From assembly GCA_027307335.1 (NCBI GenBank), contig DAHUXD010000024.1, positions 53,955 through 117,954 of the forward strand: DNA of 64,000 nucleotides, read 5' to 3'. Below the pieces are notes generated by a model. It did no database searches, had not been told where the DNA came from, and saw nothing but the letters and a program-made list of their open reading frames with translations. Positions 34,675 to 45,415 of the stretch are shown here, piece by piece. Each line of letters starts with the position of its first letter. Positions within the stretch are counted from its first letter, which is position 1. This DNA comes from Acidobacteriota bacterium (GTDB lineage: Bacteria; Acidobacteriota; Thermoanaerobaculia; UBA5066; Gp7-AA6). A program made the position numbers and the translations under genes.

Positions 34675-36591
34675 TCAGAAATACCGGCGCCCGTCGAAGA
34701 AGATCCGGAGGAAACCGAAGTAGCGCGTCTTCAGGGGCGGCACGGGCTGACCCGGAACGAGCGACTCGGCATCGAACGGCGTGTCGAAGCCGGCGCCGAG
34801 CTGCAGGTAGGTGGCGAAGCTGTACCGCATTCCGTACTCGCGCAGCGGCCGCAGCTCGAGGATCGGAAAGTCCCACTCGATCGAGCGGAACGCGACCGGC
34901 TCGAAGGCCGCCGCGCCGCCCGGCGTCCGGCCGACCGCGGCGACAAACGCGTCCCTGCCCCCGAGGTATCCGAACAGGTCCACGCCGACCTCCCGTCCCG
35001 CGACGAACTGGAGCGAGCCGATCGGCGTCGAGAGCTTCGTCTGCCACGGCACGAGCCCGCCGTCGGCCGCGACGATCGCCATCTTCTCGAGGAGCGCCGG
35101 ATTGGTGAGCCCGAGCACGGGCGCGGCGAACAGCAGGTCTCCCGGGATCAGCCAGAAGGGCATCCGAAGACGGAAGTTCAGCGCCGAACGGGCCGGCAGA
35201 CCCGGCACGTACTGGGAGAGCAGAGGGTCCGTCGGGCACGCGTTCCCGCAGCCCCCGCTCGAGCGCGACTGCAGGACGATGCCGCCCTGGACGAACACGA
35301 GACCGTCCCCCGAGTCTCCGAGGAGGGCGTCGATGCCGACGCCCAGCCGCAGGCCGACGTCCATCGACCCGACCAGGCCGCCCTCGCGGTTGGCGGCGAA
35401 GCCGCCGTCGGCGCCCTCGCCCTGGAAGCCGCTCGCGACGCCGACGAAGGGACCGATCTCCGCGCGAAAACGCGGCAGCGACGGATAACCCGGTCCCCGC
35501 GGCGGCCGGGGCGTCCGACGGATGACGGCGAGGAGATCCGCGGTGAGATCCGGAGGGGACGTCCAGCCCGGCATCGGAACGGCGTGGCAGACGCTGAACG
35601 TCCCCTCCGAGACGTCCTCGGGCAGCGCGATGGCGGCGGCTGTGCAGCGGATCGCCGAATCCTCCCAAAGGGCGTCGAGCACCTGGCGCAGCGAGACCCG
35701 CACCGCATCCCCCGCCCTCTCCAGATCGGGAGGGCGCATGTGGCCGTCGCCGTACAGGACCACCGGCTCGTTCTCCCACGTGTCCGTGTCGATGCCGTGC
35801 TCGTTGTAGTAGTCGTGCGTGCCCTTGAGCACGGCGGTCGGACCTCCCAGGCCCGCGATGTGGCCCGCCGCGAAGGAGTCCTCCAGGTAATGGAGAGCGG
35901 AGGCCTCCAGCGCCAGGATGAGCCGAGCCTCAGCGCCGCGCTCCGATGCGGAGGCACCGGGTGGCGGAAACAGCGCCGCGCGATGGAGCGCCGCCGCATG
36001 GAGCAGCGCGTAGAGCCCGACGACGCTCGGCGGGGAGCCGTCGCGCAGGACGTCGGCGAGATACGAGGCGGCGTCGTTTTCCGAGCGCGGCAGCATGTGG
36101 TGCGCGGTGTTGGCCCGCGCGCGGGCGCTGTATTCCCTGTCGACGCGCTCGAGGCGCAGGTCGCCGTTCATCTGCGCGTTGCGCCGCTCGCTCTCGTTGC
36201 GGGCGCGCGCGACCGCGTCGCCGGTCGTGTCCGCGATGGCCGCGACGTTCAGGATCCAGCCCGAGTCGAGGACGACCGCGAGCATCTCCTGCGGGGAGCA
36301 GGCGTGATCCGCGCTGATCGCGGGCCACGCCGAGAAATCGATGCAGCCGGGCCGTCCCGCCTGGTCGCCGGCGTCGGGGGATGCGCAGAGGCGCGCCGCG
36401 TGGCCCTCCCGCGCGAGGCCCCAGAGGTCATCGAGCGAACGCCGCCGCGCCGGGTCGAGCGTGTCGATCCCCTGGGCCGTGATCGCGCGGTGCTCGGAGT
36501 AGATCCAGGCCCGCGCGGACGCGGTGCGGAGAAGGCCGGCGACGAGGAGCGGGGCGGCGCGGAGGAGGAGACGGCGCAGTCGCGAGGTCAA
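34675..36591 (-). CDS. Secreted phospholipase C/P1 nuclease-like protein with C-terminal barrel-like domain
   Basis: 638 residues from TTG at 36591, which overlaps the upstream stop (TTGA). The signal peptide ends TASARA before WIYSEHRAIT, so the mature protein would start with Trp, as in zinc-dependent phospholipase C, where Trp1 is a zinc ligand. Further candidate ligands match that fold: NTAHHML, ALHYLEDSFAAGH (H-x3-D-x6-H) and THDYYNEHG. The C-terminal half (from about residue 390) has Gly-rich alternating strands and ends in RRYF, a BAM-type terminal Phe, suggesting an outer-membrane barrel. The assignment is by motif spacing only; the enzymatic substrate could be phospholipid or nucleic acid. 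Confidence 0.6.
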   Translation of the reverse strand: MTSRLRRLLLRAAPLLVAGLLRTASARAWIYSEHRAITAQGIDTLDPARRRSLDDLWGLAREGHAARLCASPDAGDQAGRPGCIDFSAWPAISADHACSPQEMLAVVLDSGWILNVAAIADTTGDAVARARNESERRNAQMNGDLRLERVDREYSARARANTAHHMLPRSENDAASYLADVLRDGSPPSVVGLYALLHAAALHRAALFPPPGASASERGAEARLILALEASALHYLEDSFAAGHIAGLGGPTAVLKGTHDYYNEHGIDTDTWENEPVVLYGDGHMRPPDLERAGDAVRVSLRQVLDALWEDSAIRCTAAAIALPEDVSEGTFSVCHAVPMPGWTSPPDLTADLLAVIRRTPRPPRGPGYPSLPRFRAEIGPFVGVASGFQGEGADGGFAANREGGLVGSMDVGLRLGVGIDALLGDSGDGLVFVQGGIVLQSRSSGGCGNACPTDPLLSQYVPGLPARSALNFRLRMPFWLIPGDLLFAAPVLGLTNPALLEKMAIVAADGGLVPWQTKLSTPIGSLQFVAGREVGVDLFGYLGGRDAFVAAVGRTPGGAAAFEPVAFRSIEWDFPILELRPLREYGMRYSFATYLQLGAGFDTPFDAESLVPGQPVPPLKTRYFGFLRIFFDGRRYF

Positions 36592-36875
36592 TCCAGATCG
36601 ATGTCGCGAACCGGCTTCGAGGAGTCGCCTTTCGCCTTCTCGAAGAGCTCGGAGAACTTCTTGTTGAGGACGTCCTTCTTCGACTTCTCCGCCTCGACGG
36701 ATGCCGCGAACTTCTTCTCGCGCTCCTCGTCGGCGCCCTTGAGCGCGCCGAGGGCGTCGTCGACCGTCGAGTACTTCCGGGGCGTCTTCGGCGCCTCGTG
36801 CGCGATGACCGCCTTCAGCTCGGGGTCGATCTTCAGGCGCGCGTTGCAGCACGGGCAGTAGAGCTCGAAGTCCAC
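36588..36875 (-). CDS. Small zinc-ribbon-like protein
   Basis: 95 residues from GTG. The N-terminus DFELYCPCCNARLKID gives a C-P-C-C half zinc ribbon. The rest is a Lys/Glu-rich helix (EEREKKFAASVEAEKSKKDV). No second Cys pair is seen, so metal binding may need a dimer. It overlaps the start of the phospholipase C-like gene by four bases, and the same small protein may precede that gene in related genomes, but I cannot test this. Function unknown. Confidence 0.7.
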   Translation of the reverse strand: MDFELYCPCCNARLKIDPELKAVIAHEAPKTPRKYSTVDDALGALKGADEEREKKFAASVEAEKSKKDVLNKKFSELFEKAKGDSSKPVRDIDLD

Positions 36876-36910
36876 GGGGTCAGTCTAGCGCCGCGCCGCC
36901 CCTTTTCCGA

Positions 36911-37001
36911 GGCGTTCTCTCGCCGCGGGTCTTCTCTTCCGAGGCCCAGCCCTCGCTTCGCTCGGCCCGGGACTCGGCGCGGCGTTCTCTCGCCGCGGGT
37001 C
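36911..37001. repeat. Direct repeat carrying a small hairpin
   Basis: The 21-base unit at 36911-36931 recurs exactly at 36981-37001. Each contains TTCTCT flanked by CGCC-type arms; the second copy forms a 7-bp stem CGCGGCG/CGCCGCG and overlaps the stop codon of the S4-protein gene. It resembles a small REP-type pair. Confidence 0.6.
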
Positions 37002-37395
37002 ACCAGCCCTTGAGGCGCCGCCGCTCGCGACGCTCCCGGCGGTCCGGACGGCCCGAGTCCCCGCGGGGCGAGAGCAACCGGTCGAGCCTCCGCGCCTCGA
37101 CGATCTCGGGCGAGGGCGGCGGCGTGACGTCCTCGTAGAGTTTCCGCGCCTCGGCCTTCGGGATCGACCGGGCCGCGAGGCCGCGGACGACGAGCTCTCG
37201 GCGCGTCCCCCCCGGACCCGGCAGCGCCACGCGATCCCCCTCCCGGATCTCGCGGTGGGCCTTCGCGCGCGCGCCGTTGACGTCCACCTTCCCACCCTCG
37301 CAGGCGGCCTTGGCCCGGGAGCGGGTCGGGAACAGGCAGGCCACGTCCAGCCAGACGTCGAGTCTCAGACTCTCGGCGGGCCGCTCCGCGGCCAT
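37000..37395 (-). CDS. S4-domain RNA-binding protein, HslR/Hsp15-like
   Basis: 131 residues. The S4 fold RLDVWLDVACLFPTRSRAKAACEGGKVDVNG (in parts) is followed by a basic tail rich in Arg (RRERRERRRLKGW). Hsp15 binds free 50S subunits carrying nascent chains after heat shock and recycles them. The start ATG overlaps the stop of the EAL gene (ATGA). The size matches the family. Confidence 0.85.
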   Translation of the reverse strand: MAAERPAESLRLDVWLDVACLFPTRSRAKAACEGGKVDVNGARAKAHREIREGDRVALPGPGGTRRELVVRGLAARSIPKAEARKLYEDVTPPPSPEIVEARRLDRLLSPRGDSGRPDRRERRERRRLKGW

Positions 37396-38507
37396 CAGGC
37401 CGTTCTCTGATCCTTCGGGCGCGCCGCCAGCCACGCCCGGAAGTTCTCCGAGGCGCTCGGAGGAACGGCGGCGGGGCGCGCGAGGAAGTAACCCTGTGCC
37501 GCGCCGACGCCCTCGGCGGCGCAGACATCGAGGTCCTCGGCGGACTCGACCCCCTCCGCCACGAGCGTGAACGAGAACTCCTTCGAGAGGTCGGCGAGGA
37601 ACTTCAGGATCGCGCGGCGCCGCGGATCGCGCGCGATGCCGCGCGTGACCTCGCTGTCCACCTTGATCCACTCGGGCTGCAGCGCATGGCAGAACTGGAG
37701 CGCGCCGTAGCCCGACGTGACGTCGTCGAGCGCGATGACGGCGCCGAGGTCCCGCGGCACCGTCAGCGCCTGCGCGAGCTCGGGCGCCGACGGCAGCGTC
37801 TCGATCTCGACGAGATCGAGCACGAGCCGGGAGAACGGGATCCCCCGCCGCTCGGTCTCCTCGCCGAGGGCGACCAGCGCGTGCTCGGAGCGTCCGATCA
37901 GGCGCGGGTTGACGTTGAGGAAGAGGAGCGTCTCGGCCGGAAGAGATCGCGCGGACTCGAGAACGCACGACCACGAGAACCGCTCGAAGGTGCGGTCGAC
38001 GTTCAGGGCCTCCGCCGCCGGAAACATGTCCGCGGCGAGCCGCGGGCCGGCCTCCTTGCCGCGGCCCCGCAGCAGGCCCTCCTGGCCGACGATCCCGCCC
38101 GAGTGGAGGTCGAAGATCGGCTGGAACTCGACGAAGAACTCCCCGGAGACGAGCTCGTCGGCGAGCCAGAGCGCCTCCACCTCGCGGCGGGCGAGGGGCA
38201 GCGTCTGCAGGCGGCTCATGGCGTCCCACTTGGTCTGCCGCATGTCCTCGGGGGCGACGCGCACCCGCTCGGCGAGCGGGCCGACGCCCTTCTCGAGATC
38301 CTCGAGGAACTGTTCGGGCGTACGCTCGACGAGGAGCCGCCGCGCCCGCCCGTACATCGGCGCGCGCGCCCAGCTCCGCCCGAACGCCGCGGCGACGGCA
38401 CGCTCGGCGTCGAGCCCGTCGGGCCGGACGAAGACAGCGCGCGCCTTCCGCCAGCGATCAAGCCGGCCAAGAACCTGGCCGTCCAGAACGCTTCCGGATG
38501 CCTTCAC
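37395..38507 (-). CDS. EAL-domain protein with a degenerate EAL motif
   Basis: 370 residues from GTG at 38507. Residues 1-95 form a poorly recognised N-terminal region. The EAL domain follows: the signature reads Q-E-G-L-L-R-G, so EAL is EGL (143-145). Other catalytic elements look intact: FLNVNPRLI (Asn), VLDLVEIETL, the double Asp in IALDDVTSGYG, WIKVDSEVTRG (Lys), AEGVESAEDL and QGYFLARP. It may hydrolyse c-di-GMP or just bind it. There is no GGDEF or TM segment. It overlaps the S4 gene and follows the Pat-like gene by 34 bases, so it could report or set c-di-GMP in step with acetate metabolism. Confidence 0.85.
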   Translation of the reverse strand: MKASGSVLDGQVLGRLDRWRKARAVFVRPDGLDAERAVAAAFGRSWARAPMYGRARRLLVERTPEQFLEDLEKGVGPLAERVRVAPEDMRQTKWDAMSRLQTLPLARREVEALWLADELVSGEFFVEFQPIFDLHSGGIVGQEGLLRGRGKEAGPRLAADMFPAAEALNVDRTFERFSWSCVLESARSLPAETLLFLNVNPRLIGRSEHALVALGEETERRGIPFSRLVLDLVEIETLPSAPELAQALTVPRDLGAVIALDDVTSGYGALQFCHALQPEWIKVDSEVTRGIARDPRRRAILKFLADLSKEFSFTLVAEGVESAEDLDVCAAEGVGAAQGYFLARPAAVPPSASENFRAWLAARPKDQRTA

Positions 38508-38541
38508 CGGATCGATTGTAGACCCGGCGGCCGGACGCCGC

Positions 38542-40998
38542 TCACGACATCGAGCGGCCGGCCGGCTCGGGCGCCGCGACCGCGGCCCGGGGCGCGAGGA
38601 ACTCGAGGCGCACTCCCTCGCCGAGGAGGGTCGGATCCCCGACGCCGCGGCCGAGCGCCACCTCCGCGTCCATGCCCTCGAGCCACGGGAGCTCCTCGAC
38701 GAGCTGCGAGACGCGCCCGAGCAGCTCCTCGAGCGCGGGCGAGACCGGCAGCCCCGCGGCCTCGACGATCTCGGCGATGTCGTTGTCGGTGAGCGGCGTG
38801 ATCCGGACGACCAGGGGTGCCGTGCCCTGCCCGACGTGGAGGAGCGGCCCGAAGCTCGGGTCCGAGCGGACCCCGAGACGGAACCCTCCGCCCGGCGCGG
38901 CGTCCGCGGCGGGGCCCGTCCGGATGCCGAAGTGCCGCAGGAGGCCTCGCGCTCCCTCGCCGCCGAGCTCGATGCGCCCGGACTCCGACTCGTCGAGTCG
39001 CGCCGCGACCTCCTGGCGCGCGGCCGTCGCGTCGACGTCCTCGAACCAGCGCAGGCGACCCGCGGGCCGGTGCCGGAAGGCGGAATACTGGACGGCCCGG
39101 GACAACGCCAGGGCCGCCGATTCCGGGAAGCGGTACGACGGGAACACGCGGCGAGCCTCGGCGGCACGCGCGTCCTCCTCGCGGTGCGCCGAGAGGCCCC
39201 CCGCGCCCCCGATCAGGCAGAGGAGCGCCGGCTTCTCCAGTCCGGTCTCGCGCTCGGCGCGGCGCACGCCGCGGCGGATCGCGCGGCCGACGACCTTCGG
39301 GTCGCAGTCCCCGATGCACGCGTGGATGGCGATCAGGGCGTCGACGTCGTCGCGCTCGAGCGTCGCCTGGACCGCGCGCTCGTAGGCGTCGACCGGGACG
39401 AGCGGCCCCAGGTCCACGGCGGCTCCCGGCGACACGACGAGACCGTGCGAGTCGCAGGCGTCGGCGCAGATCGTCAGGACGCCCCCCGAGTTGCTCGTAA
39501 TGCCGACGCGATTGCCGCGGGGCAGCGGCTGGTTCGCGAGCAGCACCGCGACGTCGAACATCTCCTCGAGCGTGTCCGCGCGGACGACGCCGGCCTGGCG
39601 GAACAGCGTCTCGACGTTGGCGTCGCTCTGCGCGACCGCCCCGATGTGCGCCCGCGCGACGGCGCCGCCGGCGCGGCTCCGGGCCCCCTTCACGCAGAGG
39701 ACCGGCTTGCGGTACGAGATCCGCCGCGCGAGGCGCGCGAAGCGCCGCGGGTTCCCGAAGGTCTCCAGGTACAGCAGCGCCAGGTCGGTCGAGGAGTCCT
39801 CCTCCCAGTACTGGAGCAGGTCGTTGCCCGACACGTCGGCGCGGTTTCCCGCCGACACGAACGTCGAGAAGCCGAGGCCGCGCTCCGCCGCGTAGTCGAG
39901 GATCACGAGACCCAGCGCCGCCGAATGCGAGTAGAAGCCGATGCGGCCGCGCGGCGCGAGCAGCGGCGCGAGGCTCGCGTTCAACCGCACGTCGGGATGC
40001 GTGTTCATGAGACCGAGGCAGTTCGGACCGATGAGCCGCGCCCCGTGCGAGCGGACGAGCGTGACGAGCTCGCGCTGCAGCGCGGCGCCCTCCGGACCCG
40101 CCTCGGCGAACCCGGACGTGACGACGAGGAGTCCGCGGGCGCCCGCGCGCAGCGCCTCCTCGGCCGCGCCGAGCACGTGGCGCGCCGGGACGGCGATCAC
40201 CGCGAGCTCGGCCGGCTCCGGCAGGTCGCGGACCGTCGGGTAAGCCCGCACGCCGTGCACCGCGGTCGTCTGGTTGTTGACGGGATAGACCGTTCCCGAG
40301 AAGTTGCTGCGGACGATCGCCCGGAAGATGAGCGTGCCGATCGCGGCGGGATCGCGCGAGGCGCCGATCACCGCGACGGCGCGGGGACGCAGCAGCGGCG
40401 CGAGCGAGTTGGCGGTCGCGATGCGCTCGCGCAGCTCGGTGCGCTCCCGCACGTGCGACACGCCGCCGACCGGGAACTCGACGTGGAGGCTTCCGCCCTG
40501 CGCGGCCTGGTGGACCTCGAAGCCGGAGTCGCGAAAGACGTTGATCATGGCGTGGTTCTCGTACAGGACCTCCGCCTCGAAGCCCGTGAAGCCGGCGCCC
40601 GCGGCGATCCCGGCGAGCCGCTCGAGCAGCAGCGTGCTGATGCCGCGCCCCTGGTACGCGTCGTGGACGAGGAAGGCGACCTCCGCTCTCCCGCCGACGC
40701 CGACCGAGGCGTAGGTGCCGGTCCCCACGACGCGCGCCTCGTCGCCCTGGCCGACGATCGCGAGCAGGCACACGCGGTCGCGCGGCTCGCCCGAGCACAT
40801 GAACTCGACCATCCGCCGCGAGACCTGCGCGATCGCTCCCATGAAGCGCATCTGGAGCGCCTCGCGGGAGACCGCCCCCATGAGGGCCTCGAGCGCGGGC
40901 ACGTCGCCTCCCGTGGCCGTCCGCAGGAGCACCGTCTCGCCGTCGCGGAGCAGGACGTACTCGCTGAAGTTCCGCCCGTCGGCGATGATCTGGAACAT
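38542..40998 (-). CDS. GNAT / NDP-forming acyl-CoA synthetase-like fusion (Pat-like protein acetyltransferase)
   Basis: 818 residues. The N-terminal GNAT domain has VGTGTYASVG and the acetyl-CoA loop YQGRGISTLLLERL (about 115-128). A CoA-binding domain follows (AVAVIGASRDPAAIGTLIF in part) and then succinyl-CoA-ligase-like domains, with RAHIGAVAQSDANVETLFRQAG (in parts) where the phospho-His of the acetyl-CoA synthetase family sits. The C-terminal ATP-grasp part is short: after LRHFGIRTG it jumps to VRSDPSFGPLLHVGQGTAPL, so the usual first half, with the ATP-binding Lys region, is missing. Salmonella Pat has GNAT at the other end. Context (acs, acuB, acuC) points to acetylation of acetyl-CoA synthetase. 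Confidence 0.85.
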   Translation of the reverse strand: MFQIIADGRNFSEYVLLRDGETVLLRTATGGDVPALEALMGAVSREALQMRFMGAIAQVSRRMVEFMCSGEPRDRVCLLAIVGQGDEARVVGTGTYASVGVGGRAEVAFLVHDAYQGRGISTLLLERLAGIAAGAGFTGFEAEVLYENHAMINVFRDSGFEVHQAAQGGSLHVEFPVGGVSHVRERTELRERIATANSLAPLLRPRAVAVIGASRDPAAIGTLIFRAIVRSNFSGTVYPVNNQTTAVHGVRAYPTVRDLPEPAELAVIAVPARHVLGAAEEALRAGARGLLVVTSGFAEAGPEGAALQRELVTLVRSHGARLIGPNCLGLMNTHPDVRLNASLAPLLAPRGRIGFYSHSAALGLVILDYAAERGLGFSTFVSAGNRADVSGNDLLQYWEEDSSTDLALLYLETFGNPRRFARLARRISYRKPVLCVKGARSRAGGAVARAHIGAVAQSDANVETLFRQAGVVRADTLEEMFDVAVLLANQPLPRGNRVGITSNSGGVLTICADACDSHGLVVSPGAAVDLGPLVPVDAYERAVQATLERDDVDALIAIHACIGDCDPKVVGRAIRRGVRRAERETGLEKPALLCLIGGAGGLSAHREEDARAAEARRVFPSYRFPESAALALSRAVQYSAFRHRPAGRLRWFEDVDATAARQEVAARLDESESGRIELGGEGARGLLRHFGIRTGPAADAAPGGGFRLGVRSDPSFGPLLHVGQGTAPLVVRITPLTDNDIAEIVEAAGLPVSPALEELLGRVSQLVEELPWLEGMDAEVALGRGVGDPTLLGEGVRLEFLAPRAAVAAPEPAGRSMS

Positions 40999-41014
40999 CG
41001 GGGTCTCCTCGAAG

Positions 41015-42160
41015 TTATTGAGACCGCCCTGCCCAGTAGGGCCCGACGGCCTCGAGCAGGCGCTCCGCCGCCTGGCGGTTGCGCCGGGCGATCTCGTCGC
41101 GGTTCGCGACGGTGTCTCCGGACGGCTCAGGATCGTGGAACCGCAGCGGCAGCTCCTGGCCGGCCGCCTCCCGCCAGCGCCGCCGCCACGCCTCGGGAGT
41201 CTCCTCGGGCACCGGCAGATCGTGAACGAGCAGATACAGGAGCGCCCACACGCGCGCGGACGCGTGGAACGAATAGCCGCCGCCGAGCGTGAACAGGACG
41301 CGTCCCGAGGTGAACCTGTCGGCCCAGCCGAGGATCCGCCGGAACACCGCCTCGTAGTCGCGCGTCGTGAGCATCAGGTCGGCGAGGCGGTCCTCGAAGT
41401 GCGCGTCCGCGCCCGCCTGCACGACGAGCACGCCCGGACGGAAGCGCTCGAGCGCGCGCGGGACGACGGCGTCGAGGACCTCGAGGTAGCTCCTCCCCTC
41501 GGTCATCGGCTCGAGCGGCACGTTGAGCTTCAGGCCGCGTCCGACGCCGGCGCCGAGCTCGTGCACGTCCCCGGTGCCCGGGAACAGGAACTTCCCGGAC
41601 TCGTGGAGCGAGATCGTCATGGCGCGGCCGTCGTCGTACAGGATCTGCTGCACGCCGTCGCCGTGATGCACGTCGACGTCGAGGTACGCCACCCACAGGC
41701 CGTGCCGCAGGAGGGCGCGGATCGCGAGCGCGAGGTCGTTGTACACGCAGAACCCGGAGGCGAAATTCCGCCGGGCGTGATGGAGGCCGCCGCCGAGCTG
41801 CAGGACCCGCTTCTCCCCCGCCTCGCAGACGCGCCGGGCGGCGGCCAGCGTCCCGCCGACGTGCCAGCGCGCGGCCTCGTCCATGCCGCGGAAGGCCGGC
41901 GTGTCCGGGGTGCCGAGCCCGTAGTCCCGGGCGTCGGGCACCGCCTCGCCGGCGGAGAGCGCCTCCACGCGGCGCACGTAGTAGTCGGAGTGGACCTCGA
42001 GGATCTCCTCGCGCGTGGCGGGCTCGGGCGCGATCGGACGGACCGGATGCCCGAGCTCGCGCAGGAGGTCGAGCGTCATGTCGACGCGGACCGGGGAGAA
42101 GGGATGGTGTTCGCCGAAGCTGTATTGGCGGTAGGCGGGATGGTAGATCACCGAGGCCAT
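41015..42160 (-). CDS. acuC: AcuC-like deacetylase (class II HDAC family)
   Basis: 381 residues from ATG at 42160; a GTG six codons upstream would overlap acuB further and is less likely. The arginase/deacetylase fold shows YHPAYRQYSFGEHHPFSPVR, LGGGLHHA, the zinc motif DVDVHHGDGVQQILYDD and a second Asp in VVQAGADAHFED, plus FTLGGGYS near the end with the catalytic Tyr region. In Bacillus, AcuC deacetylates and reactivates acetyl-CoA synthetase. It sits between acuB and the Pat-like gene in one operon with acs, which supports that role. Confidence 0.9.
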   Translation of the reverse strand: MASVIYHPAYRQYSFGEHHPFSPVRVDMTLDLLRELGHPVRPIAPEPATREEILEVHSDYYVRRVEALSAGEAVPDARDYGLGTPDTPAFRGMDEAARWHVGGTLAAARRVCEAGEKRVLQLGGGLHHARRNFASGFCVYNDLALAIRALLRHGLWVAYLDVDVHHGDGVQQILYDDGRAMTISLHESGKFLFPGTGDVHELGAGVGRGLKLNVPLEPMTEGRSYLEVLDAVVPRALERFRPGVLVVQAGADAHFEDRLADLMLTTRDYEAVFRRILGWADRFTSGRVLFTLGGGYSFHASARVWALLYLLVHDLPVPEETPEAWRRRWREAAGQELPLRFHDPEPSGDTVANRDEIARRNRQAAERLLEAVGPYWAGRSQ

Positions 42161-42777
42161 GGCTTCTCGGGCGGCCACACGACGTCGAACCCCGAGCCGC
42201 GCAGCTCCTCCGCGAGCGGCCGCGTCTCGATGGAGCCGACGCGGAGGACCACCCGCGCGCTCGTGGCGCTATCCGGGTGCGTGAGGATCGAGTGAACGTC
42301 GAGTCCGCGGCCGCCGAAGAAGCCGGTCAGACGGGCGAGCTCGCCGGGACGATCCGCGAGACGCACCTCGATGCGCCCCGAAGGCTTGTCGACGCCCGTC
42401 ATCTTCAGGATCGCGTCGAGAAGGTCGAGCCCGGTGATGATGCCGGCGAGCTGGCCGCCCTCGAGGACCGGCAGGCAGCCGATCTTCTTCCGGCGCATCG
42501 TGCGGGCGGCGTCCTCGACGGCGTCTTCGGGGTCGGCCGTCTGCGGATTCCGCGTCATCACCTCCGAGACGGGGCGACCGGGAGACAGCGGCGCCGGCGA
42601 GAGCGCGCTCGTCGCGAGCCTCAGGTCCCGGTCGGTGACGACGCCGACCAGACGATCGCCCTGCTGGACGGGCAGGTGGCGGATGCTCTCCCGCTGCATC
42701 GTCCGGTACGCCTCCTCGAGCGTCGTCTCGCTCGAGACGGCGATGGCGGGACGCCTCATGATGTCGCGGACGAGCAT
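42148..42777 (-). CDS. acuB: AcuB-like CBS-pair/ACT-domain regulator
   Basis: 209 residues. Two CBS motifs (MLVRDIMRRPAIAVSSETTLEEA in parts; PVSEVMTRNPQTADPEDAVEDA in parts) bind adenine nucleotides. A C-terminal ACT domain begins RIEVRLADRPGELARLTGFF. Its domain order matches AcuB of Bacillus acuABC. The expected role is nucleotide-dependent control of the acetate-activation genes or enzymes. It lies 24 bases downstream of acs and overlaps acuC. Confidence 0.9.
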   Translation of the reverse strand: MLVRDIMRRPAIAVSSETTLEEAYRTMQRESIRHLPVQQGDRLVGVVTDRDLRLATSALSPAPLSPGRPVSEVMTRNPQTADPEDAVEDAARTMRRKKIGCLPVLEGGQLAGIITGLDLLDAILKMTGVDKPSGRIEVRLADRPGELARLTGFFGGRGLDVHSILTHPDSATSARVVLRVGSIETRPLAEELRGSGFDVVWPPEKPWPR

Positions 42778-42801
42778 GGACGGAGTCCTATGAGGGAGGA
42801 G

Positions 42802-44907
<2,106 letters not shown>

Positions 44908-45415
44908 GTTCTTGCCTCCGTGTGAAGCCGCCATCGCGGGCGGTTCAAGGGCTCGGGACGAGAGAGGCCTGAGGCCGTCGCGCGCGTCCCGCATCGGCGC
45001 CCGCGAGGGGCTGGCGCTCCTCTTGCAGGCGGGACTCCGTCATTCCATCCATCGCGATGCCCACGACGCGCGTCCTTTCGGCTCTTTCCCGCCTCGCTCG
45101 GGAACGGCGGTCATGTTATCGCCTCCCTCGGAGTCGGAATGGGTAATTTGCATCGGTCCGCTCCCGCGACGTCCGAGGGCGTGCTTGACTTCGGCCCGGG
45201 GTTCCCAAAGACTCTCCCCAATTTCGAGGTGCCGTAGAACCATGGCTTCCAGCCGGGTCGTCGACGAGCTCCTGAGCCGCACGGCTCCCGCCGGAAGGTG
45301 CTTCCGGCGGCTCGAAGACAATCCCGCCAACGAGCGCCTCCGCGACCCATCCCGTTTCCTGCGTTCTTCTGCGACGGCCGGGAGTTTGTTTCGCCGTTGA
45401 ATTAGGGAGGAATCG
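44908..45415. promoter_or_regulatory. Divergent regulatory region between acs and the MHS transporter
   Basis: 508 bases with no convincing gene. It must contain promoters for both directions. The clearest element is a plus-strand -24/-12 site at 45011-45027. Short open frames of 29, 32 and 52 codons exist (for example from 45242) but have no Shine-Dalgarno support. The RBS of the transporter (GGGAGG) is at the right edge. Confidence 0.5.
45011..45027 (+). promoter_or_regulatory. Candidate sigma-54 promoter upstream of the MHS transporter
   Basis: CTGGCGCT-CCTC-TTGCA has GG and GC exactly 10 bases apart and a perfect TTGCA at -12. The predicted start near 45038 would leave an unusually long leader of about 380 bases before the ATG at 45416, so either the leader is regulatory or the match is chance. 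Confidence 0.4.

Noticed and set aside
38229..39167. Upstream extension of the EAL protein
   Set aside because: It would run antisense-independent but overlap the Pat-like gene in another frame; GTG at 38507 suffices.
45056..45145. 29-codon open frame in the acs/transporter gap
   Set aside because: No Shine-Dalgarno sequence, no recognisable feature; size is expected by chance.
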